Below are positions 13,881 to 14,718 of a stretch of DNA of 14,718 nt, one piece after another (the stretch's first letter is position 1; each line of letters begins with the position of its first letter). The DNA comes from UBA4719 sp035654835 (lineage in GTDB: Bacteria; Actinomycetota; Actinomycetes; Actinomycetales; Dermatophilaceae): contig DASRVZ010000038.1 in NCBI GenBank assembly GCA_035654835.1, forward strand, positions 1 through 14,718. Reading direction: 5' to 3'. The position numbers and the translations under genes are program-made. The notes under the pieces were generated by a model, which did not search any database, had not been told where the DNA came from, and saw nothing but the letters and a program-made list of their open reading frames with translations.

Positions 13881-14718
13881 GTGGCTCGACCGGACTTCCC
13901 TCGCACGATCATCGAGTTCCAGCACCGCTTTCCCGATGAGGACGCGTGCCGGCAGTACCTGTTTAAGGCGCGGTGGCCGGAGGGATTCCGGTGCCCTCGT
14001 TGCGGGAGCGAGGCGGCAAGCGGCCTGCCACGGCGGGTGTTGTGGCAGTGCTCGGCCTGCCGTTATCAGGTCTCGGTGACCGCAGGCACGGTGCTTCACA
14101 GAACCCGTACGCCGCTGCATCTGTGGTTCTGGGCCGCCTACCTGGTGACCACAGCGACGCCGGAGATCTCGGCCCTGCAGCTGCAACGCCAGCTCGGGCT
14201 GAAGCGTTACGAGACGTCGTGGACGATGCTCCACAAATTGCGTCGCGCCATGGTCAATCCCGAGAGGGAGCCGCTCACCGGTGTTGTCGAGGTCGACGAG
14301 TGCTTCGTCGGCGGCCACGAGCCGGGGCTCAGGGGTGGCCGCCAGCAAGGCATCAAGGCACTGGTCATCGTGGCCGTTGAGGTCCGCGGCGCCGGCTCCG
14401 GTGAGGTCCGCGGCGCCGACTCCGGGCGAATCCGCATGCAGGTCATCGACGACGCCTCCGCCGACACGCTCTGCGACTTCGTGGCCGAGAGCATCGCCGC
14501 CGGGGCGACCGTGCGCACCGATGGCTGGTCGGGATACAAGCGGCTGGCTCGGCTTGGCTTCGACCACCAGCCCCGCAGCCAACGTGCGCATCATCTGCTC
14601 GGCGAGGACCCGGACGAGATCCTTCCCCGCGTCCATCGGGTGATAAGCCACCTCAAGACCTGGCTGCAGGGCACCCACCGCGGCGTCAGCGAGGAGCACC
14701 TGCAGGTCTACCTCGACG
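13881..14718 (+). CDS. IS1595/ISXO2-type DDE transposase (partial)
   Basis: The frame runs from GTG 13881 to the right edge, 279 residues, with no stop. It has an N-terminal zinc ribbon (C38-x2-C41 ... C57-x2-C60: CPRCGS, CSAC). Then come VEVDECFVGG with the first catalytic D139, RTDGWSGY with the second D214, and HRVISHLKTWLQGTHRGVSEEHLQVYLD, the third motif region with H252 and K259. Family members end with EFVFRFNRR, which would follow just outside the window. It catalyses cut-and-paste or copy-out transposition of the IS1595 family, ISXO2 group. GAGG lies only one base before the GTG, so the true start may differ slightly. Residues 167-182 carry an 8-residue duplication. Likely an active or recently active element. 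Confidence 0.88.
   Translation, partial: MARPDFPRTIIEFQHRFPDEDACRQYLFKARWPEGFRCPRCGSEAASGLPRRVLWQCSACRYQVSVTAGTVLHRTRTPLHLWFWAAYLVTTATPEISALQLQRQLGLKRYETSWTMLHKLRRAMVNPEREPLTGVVEVDECFVGGHEPGLRGGRQQGIKALVIVAVEVRGAGSGEVRGADSGRIRMQVIDDASADTLCDFVAESIAAGATVRTDGWSGYKRLARLGFDHQPRSQRAHHLLGEDPDEILPRVHRVISHLKTWLQGTHRGVSEEHLQVYLD
14379..14426 (+). repeat. 24-bp in-frame tandem duplication in the transposase
   Basis: The unit 14379-14402 is repeated at 14403-14426 with two differences, giving EVRGAGSG followed by EVRGADSG. The frame is kept. It falls in the loop between the first and second catalytic Asp. Confidence 0.8.

Noticed and set aside
1..14718. CRISPR array, prophage module or complete defence system
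   Set aside because: No regularly spaced repeats, no cas, toxin-antitoxin, restriction or phage structural genes were seen.

Overview
The window is high-GC DNA with actinobacterial-type genes: a chloramphenicol-phosphotransferase relative very close to the Streptomyces protein, an Excalibur/HNH protein, a Wag31/DivIVA-like coiled coil, a small actinobacterial membrane protein, and OtsA/OtsB. I infer a high-GC actinomycete (Actinomycetota) able to live with little oxygen, because the window holds a class I hybrid-cluster protein and two DosR/DevR-like boxes. The genus cannot be told from the sequence.

Layout. 1-264: tail of an Smr-domain protein that loses homology after about 36 residues. 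406-2061 (+): intact hcp with a hairpin in its leader. 2248-2796 (-): chloramphenicol 3-O-phosphotransferase-like kinase. 2946-3257 (-): 5'-truncated SRPBCC gene. 3442-4677 (+): GH13 alpha-amylase-family hydrolase. 4807-5178 (+): VOC/glyoxalase-like protein. 5179-5730: no convincing gene, one inverted repeat. 5731-5931 (+): small membrane protein. 6189-6509 (+): His-rich small ORF. 9103 down to 6607 (-): a run of four genes, DksA/TraR-type zinc finger, a frameshifted PAP2 phosphatase, a low-affinity-iron-permease-family protein, and an intact PAP2 phosphatase whose start overlaps the permease stop. 9206-9806: fragments of an NAD(P)-binding dehydrogenase (+) and of TenA (-). 9900-11438 (+): intact otsA, followed by a decayed otsB. 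12190-13565: an N-terminally truncated HNH/Excalibur protein, an unrecognised fragment, a short ORF and a coiled-coil protein. 13642-14718: IS ends and an IS1595/ISXO2-type transposase that runs off the window.

How it fits together. The likely functional genes deal with stress and low oxygen (Hcp for NO/hydroxylamine, DosR-like boxes upstream of the kinase and the amylase), glucan and trehalose metabolism (GH13, OtsA), and the envelope (two PAP2 phosphatases, a small membrane protein, a coiled-coil protein). Between them lie at least seven broken or truncated genes. Some show only single-base frameshifts and could be sequence errors. Others (otsB, tenA, SRPBCC, HNH) have lost whole segments and are real remnants. 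With the IS at the right end, this suggests an accessory region undergoing rearrangement.

I see no CRISPR array, tRNA or rRNA, and no complete defence or biosynthetic system. The most interesting leads are the paired DosR-like boxes, the PAP2/permease/PAP2 operon, and the tip-to-tip IS ends.
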